Source: Rotaria sp. Silwood1 (taxonomy: Eukaryota; Rotifera; Eurotatoria; Philodinida; Philodinidae). Taken from it: a DNA stretch of 64,000 nt. Within the stretch, counting starts at the first letter, position 1. Each line of letters starts with the position of its first letter. The position numbers were made by a program, and so were the translations under genes. The notes beneath the pieces were generated by a model that was not told the origin of the DNA, made no database searches, and saw only the letters and a program-made list of their open reading frames with translations. This document shows positions 58,046 to 64,000 of this stretch, in pieces. The DNA is taken from assembly GCA_905250075.1 (NCBI GenBank), contig CAJNOP010000015.1, positions 1,051,149-1,115,148 on the forward strand, in the 5' to 3' direction.

Positions 58046-61000
58046 TCAATATGAATAAAAACAATGACATTCATATATAAGAAAAATTGCTCTAATGGTA
58101 TCTTTTCAGAATTAATTAAAACTTATAGGAAAAATCGGATATACTGAAAACAATCGATATTGTAACTAATGTACATGCTCCAATCAATAAAGTCAAGCTA
58201 CATGCTTTTAATTTATAACCTATCAATAATAGCAACCGAAGATGAAAAACTTGTATGACCATATATAAATGAATCTTATCGTAAAATTAAAGAACGAACA
58301 ACATTTATAATATAGAATACTAATAACCACACATACTTACCAGATGTGACTAGTGCGAATGGTAACTATCCGATAGTATGAAATATTCTCAGAAAAAAAA
58401 AACACCAACAAAATATATCCAAAGACCAATAATCAATGATGAAATTTCAAATCCAACATTTCCTAATGTTAGTTCATTATAATATTAGTTACGCACACAA
58501 ACGAGAAATTTTTTGTTTAATTAATAACAGATTACTGAAATCACTTCCAGTTGCCTAAGATTTATTTTTAGAATAATATGTTGTTGAAATTGTCCTAAGT
58601 ATGATTATCTGTTTGTTAAACAATAGGCTTAATTCTACGATGTTAATCTCTTAACATCAAGCACATCTAGTTGATTTTTATTATAAGAAAAATTTGATAG
58701 AGCAACTCCGTTGTGACTAAAATGTAGAAGTTTGATATCTTCATTAGTTTTATTATCTTATTTTTTTTTAAATAAGTATTGGATTAAATATCAAATGCAA
58801 CTGTTGCTAATACGCAGTATCTAGTTTCGATTGCTAAGATATCGAAAATCTTTACTATTTTTAGAGAAAAAAACAAAATACAGGATCGCCAAATATATGT
58901 TGGCTGAGTACAACCCTAATGACAAATATTATCTTCAATGACTTCTATACCAAAAAAACCTCTTCGAGAATGGAGTTTAGCACTACAATTGGATAGTCAA
59001 TACAGTGATGATGAGTTATAAAATTGTTGAAATTTTCAAAATTTTATTGATAAAACTAGGCACCATCTTCACAAGTAGCCAACTACAAAGATATGTAGCT
59101 CTCAGAAATTTTTTTCGTCTTTCAAGCTTCGTAATGCTTTTTTTTGTTGATTATTTTGATAAACAAAATACTAATTCAATTAGTAAATAACGATGCTAGC
59201 ATCAAGTTATTGAAAAATCTCAAACTCGTTTGATTGATAGAGATCAGTTTCTTATAAGCATTTTGATACTAGTATCGTTATTTATTAATCGAAATGGGCA
59301 ATCGTCTATCTAAAAAGATGATTAGTGAAGAGAACTTTACAATGTTCGAAAGATGAAATTATTTTCTGAGCATGGTATGGATTTACATGAAAAGAGTACC
59401 AACATCTACATTCTCCTCTTATCGCGTGCTTTATGGCATATGATATCAAAGTATATTATAAACTTAATGCTCAGGAATAAAATACTTTTATATGTTTAAC
59501 TACCAAACAAAACTTACAGTTCAACCAGATGATTTTACTTCTCGTCTTTATAAACACATTCTAAAAATTACTTTTGTTGTTTATGCAAGAAATATTCTTT
59601 TCATTTTATTCATATTATGTGTTTGCTAAAAAATGAATATCATATCAGATGATTTTGAATTGATCATAGTATATAGAGATATAATAGTTTCTATTCAATA
59701 TAATGTTATCTGAACATTTTACGCTACGTAGAGTAAAATTTAGCATACGTTTTAGTTGTCGTTCTGTCAGCATATTCTAACAAATCAAAATTAAGGGGAT
59801 TAGAAAAAATGAACAAATGGATAGAGTCAAATTATCCTTTAACATTAAAATATACTGCATTCAATTACATAATTAATTATACATAGATAATTATATCATT
59901 TTAAAAGAACAATTTAGAATACTTATGTGTTTGTTTTACTGACGGAGCATATACAGACCTTCTTTTTGAAGATCTGACCTACATGTAAGAGGTCTGTCTG
60001 CGTTTCTTTTGCTCTAATATCATAATAAAAATAACAGATATTCAACTGTTAACCTTTATAGGAAGTTCAGCAAGTCAATGGAACGACTTAAGATCATTAA
60101 AAAGGAATTGTCTAGTGTACGCATAAAAAAACACAGTTAAAAGTACTTACTATACAGAAGTATTCTCTTCTTGCATTTTCATCATATCACGTAAGGTTAC
60201 GAGCAAGAAAAAAGTTAACTTCAAAAATTTTATTACATGTTTCGCAATAAGAAGATTTCCACTTAGAAATGATCGATTTTAAACAAACATGTTCAACACG
60301 AGTCTAGGTAGTTCACAACAACCAGATGCTATTATTGTTGAGATGTTCGCAAAGTATAAGTTTTTGCTTCGAATTAATTATACATGGAAATGTGTAGGTA
60401 CATAGAAAAATAAAGGAATAGAACGGCTTTCTTTTGGCAAAAAAAAATAATAAGTTTTTTATTGTAAAATATTTGAAAATAATTTAATAGACAAAATACA
60501 TACAAGAAACCATATGCAACAATTACGATGCTTGCAGCAGAAAAAAATATGGTTCCGTATCAGTTGAGTTAGTTAAGGTTAAACACGAATGGTAGAAAGT
60601 AATGGACAATGTTTAGAGGAATAGTTCAAAATTGAGAAGATCGAAAGATTATTCTCAAGGCATAATCTTGAATCTTTTCGACTAAAATTTCATAAATTTG
60701 ATGAGAAAAAAACTTTCCAAAGCGGTGTTTTGGTATTTTTCAATTGTGTTATTATCTGTTCTAGTATAATTGTGCAATAGTAGAAGCATTTCTCGCTAAT
60801 GAAACTATTTGGACAAGTGATCGATTTTTGTTAATTTCAAAACGTTTTAATATTCACATAAATCTATACTAACTCATAATCTGATATTTCTTTTTATTCA
60901 AACCATCTTTTGTCTCATCGAAACCAAGAAAATATTAGTCAAATATACCTAAAATATCATGTCTCAGATATAATATTCCTAGGTCGCTTTTCAGTAGTAA

Positions 61001-62337
61001 GTATTTTTCTTCGATATGTTTTCAGAATCATTTGTAGTGCAAAAAAATTCATATCAAAATATATGAGGATTTGTGTGATCGACTAGTAAAACCATATACT
61101 TCAGAATGGCAGTGAAATTTCTTATCTTTTTTTTCAATAGTTATAATTAAATATTCATATAATTTGTCATATTAAACAGTTATTATTGAAAATTAACTAA
61201 TTGCAATCTACTTTCTATAAATAATCCAATTTATTAGATTAAAGGGTTACATTAAAAAAAACAAATTTAGACAGACTAGACGATCTGTCAATTTTTAGCT
61301 GACTGTCTAGTCTACTATAGGCAGGCAGACAGGTCATATGGTCTGCTTGAGCTCTGTTAATCATCGTATTTTAATTGTATAGAACGAGCAATAGAAGATG
61401 AAATATTAGTGAAAATAAACTTAAGTTCATATAATCAAATGTTTCTTTTTACGTCAAAATCAAATATTGAGAAATTTAGCATAAGAGTTTCATTTTTCTT
61501 ACATAAATCTCGGCAATCCATTAAGTAATGACAGTAATAAATGATTTTATTTCTATTTAGGCAGTCTCATTGGTGAACATACTAGTAAGTTTTTCTTTAT
61601 AAAATAGAGTATTTTTTTCTGTATTTACCTAAGAATTAAATAGGTGATCTAACAGGGTGATCTTGTCTAAACACATGAGAATAAAATTTCATAATACGTA
61701 TAGTTGATATCATGCGTTTGCTGACAATCAATATAACGTTTCATTTTCTAACAAAAAGTTGTCTCAAAAGGCAAATTTTTGTGAAGTTAGTTTTATTTTA
61801 AACTTCGAGAGAATTAAAATGAGAAGAGCACGAATAGTTAACAGTCATTCTTTTCGAACAATTGTTATTATAAATGGTAGTTATGAATACAGTTTATTAT
61901 AGATAAAAATGAAGTCCTTCTTTTAATGAATTTCATAATAGCTACTTTACAGTTTAGCTTTCGCTTCGATGATTCGACTGATTGAAACATAAATTGTTCG
62001 ATTTACTGTGAGAAAAAAAATTCTGATTCTACTAACACGTAGAAACGTTTTTTGAAAGAAAAATGTTTCGTATTCAACCGTAGAGACGTTTAATCGTTAA
62101 ACGCAAAATGTCGTCTAGTTATTTCTTAGTTTGAAAAGAAAAAGAAGTCAAGAAAACATAGTCCCTTCTAGGTGAGTTTCTGTAAAAAAATGAGACGTGT
62201 GATTGAATATTGGAAAAGAAATGAAATTTTACTGTTGCGTTTACACTATGACGCGAACTGAGTTTATATCATCATGTATCAGGTTCGTTTCACTCTACAA
62301 AAGATCTGGTCATTGATACAAAAATGTGCTTACATGT
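58046..62337. other. 4.3-kb AT-rich region without recognised genes
   Basis: Only short low-complexity frames. Small hairpins are visible: CAGACCTTCTT...AAGAGGTCTG at 59958-59998, and AGACTAGACGATCTGTCA...TGACTGTCTAGTCT at 61274-61313. No coding evidence. Confidence 0.45.
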
Positions 62338-63205
62338 AAAGTGCAAGTATGAGAGAGTAGACTATATTTGGAACACTTTTCAGAGCAAAGCTTTTCAGTT
62401 AATTTTCATTTTCTAAACAATAATAAGAGTTATAACAGAGATTTTTTTACCATAAATACTATCGACCATGGGCTATCTTTGGATGATAATAAAAATACCT
62501 CATCGCTGGATAATTGTTTCTTGGCGTCATATACCATTTTCAGAAAACACGCTCATCTAGATTAGGCAAGTTAGTCGGATCAGCGCGATGAATTTTCTCG
62601 AGAATAGTCTCATTTGAAAGAGCACATCAACGTGCGTTGAATTACGTTCTCAAAAGTTTGTGATATTGAATTTTAGTATAGAAAATTTTTTCAACAATAT
62701 CCTGCATTTTTATGACAAATCTTTCTCTTGAAAAAAATGATTGTACTCGATATTTTTTTATATATCGTTACAATAAATTGTCACTTTTAGAACAGTAATT
62801 ATATATTCTGATAGCATGTGAAATTCTCTACAACTCTATAAATAAACATCTGGGATTACATTTTATTCGCTGAAGAAAGTTCCAGTACACAAAAGACACC
62901 TTTATCGTCAGATTTCTTCAAATTGCAATTTTTTGTTCTTTTTCTATTTATCCTTTTCAAAATTATTTCAACTACAAAAATGAATTTATCGAAATGAAGT
63001 TATATATTTCGATAGCGCGTGAAATTCTGCATCTTTCAATGTATTATTCCAAAAGCAAAACAACGTGCACGGATATTCAGTAGAGACTCCAGCTACTGCA
63101 CTATATGACAAAACTCTTCAAATTTTGTTTATATTTAGAAGTTTTAATCATTAAAGCTCAATCTGAGAGCAAAATAAACAGCATATTGTTTGAAAACAAG
63201 AACCA
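62338..63205 (-). repeat. Dispersed ~0.85-kb repeat, copy 2 (inverted)
   Basis: Reverse complement of 41020-41845 with about 75-80% identity by eye. It contains an extra ~28 nt (about 62545-62572) relative to copy 1. The open frame at 62368-62565 lies within the repeat and is not conserved in copy 1. Confidence 0.8.
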
Positions 63206-64000
63206 TGAGAGAGAAATTTGGGTGAGTAAAGCTCACCTTCATGTCTTGTTGATTTTATCAACAAAAACCTATGCTACATGAAAGCATTTGCGTTTTCTTG
63301 CTCACATGTCTCTTTGGAATTGTACAATTCGAATGCAATTATAAAATTAAGCCACGTTTCCAGATCGAGAAGAAAAAACACATAGAGGAAAAATTTTATG
63401 TGTGTGACAATAGAATATTCCGACATAGGATGAGAAAAACAATCGTCGTGAGAGAACTAAAGAAGGTTGTGGATGTGGTTGTTCTCTCCGCCCTTAAATT
63501 CCAAATAAGCAATTCCTGCTTGATCTGACGGCAACCACAGCAATGTGCTCAAAAAAGCAGTAAAAATAAATGTTTCAAAAGAAATTGATCAGAAGCACAA
63601 GTTCTTGTCAAGGTATTCAAAGTTCATTACAATCTATACGATACAAATAGTTTCTAATAGAAAGCGATTAGACAAATGGGTGCGATCCTTTGTAAATATT
63701 CGATCTATTGATAATACTTTCATGTATGTATCAACAGAAACGTATGGTTGAATATTAATGCTTGTTAATCAATTTATGTAATATTCATGAGAAAAGTGAT
63801 ATTTGAAAATCATTAAGTGCTAAGATTCAGTGAGAAAAAGAAGCAATAAGAGATCCATAAAATGAACATAGAAATACCTAAGGATATTGCAGAGATGAAG
63901 CTTGAAATCAGATATTAGAATGATCGATCTCCGCAAAGGAAGCTTTGTTGTTTTATATCACGAGTTTAATTTATCTTCTGGGAGATACATTCATTCTCTC
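63206..64000. other. Right edge; short frames of unknown status
   Basis: The frame 63271-63528 (+) starts with a hydrophobic segment (ICVFLLTCLFGIVQF) like a signal peptide, followed by a basic region; a second frame runs 63545-63751. I recognise neither. A small secreted protein is possible, but base composition and lack of a clear promoter make this weak. Confidence 0.25.

Overview
The window is animal nuclear DNA, roughly 70% AT, with intron-rich genes. Most introns are 45-80 nt with GT...AG ends. A bdelloid rotifer is the best fit: a mono-ADP-ribosyltransferase fused to kinesin-light-chain-type TPR repeats, NHL-repeat and RING/TRAF-type proteins of the style expanded in bdelloids, an intronless M35 (fungal/bacterial-type) metalloprotease, hAT-like miniature elements, decayed gene copies, and degenerate TGTGGG hexamers matching the telomere repeat I recall for bdelloids. 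The species cannot be fixed from the sequence.

Left third (1-28 kb), conserved eukaryotic genes: the 3' part of an oxysterol-binding-protein-related gene (+), an NCS-type EF-hand calcium sensor (+), an ARL13-type ciliary GTPase with an Asp-rich tail (-), a MORN2-like protein (-), a small predicted single-pass membrane protein (-), and chaperonin subunit CCT3 (+). Exon chains were assembled by hand and keep frame. Each of the five introns longer than 1 kb in these genes contains a long imperfect inverted repeat.

Middle (28-44 kb), accessory: a secreted peptidyl-Lys-type M35 metalloprotease (+), a small SAM-domain protein (+), and decaying NHL and RING/TRAF-like genes with frameshifts and nonsense codons (-). 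One copy of a dispersed ~0.85-kb repeat follows, then further exon remnants including a TPR fragment related to the intact gene at 52 kb.

Right third (44-64 kb): a ~5-kb decayed multi-exon gene (-); a terminal-inverted-repeat element that encloses a tandem array of about 27-nt exon-like units separated by intron-like spacers; an intact intronless 1081-residue ART-TPR gene (+) with a higher-order 126-bp repeat array; an AT-rich satellite interrupted by a hAT-like element with 8-bp target duplication; and, at 57.90-58.05 kb, telomere-like repeats facing each other, as expected of an old end-to-end fusion. The last 6 kb is AT-rich with the inverted second copy of the dispersed repeat.

Genes on the left are housekeeping, signalling and ciliary; those on the right are lineage-expanded, horizontally acquired or degenerate. 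This suggests a core-to-subtelomeric-like transition across the window. Gene identities come from recalled family motifs; no database search was run.
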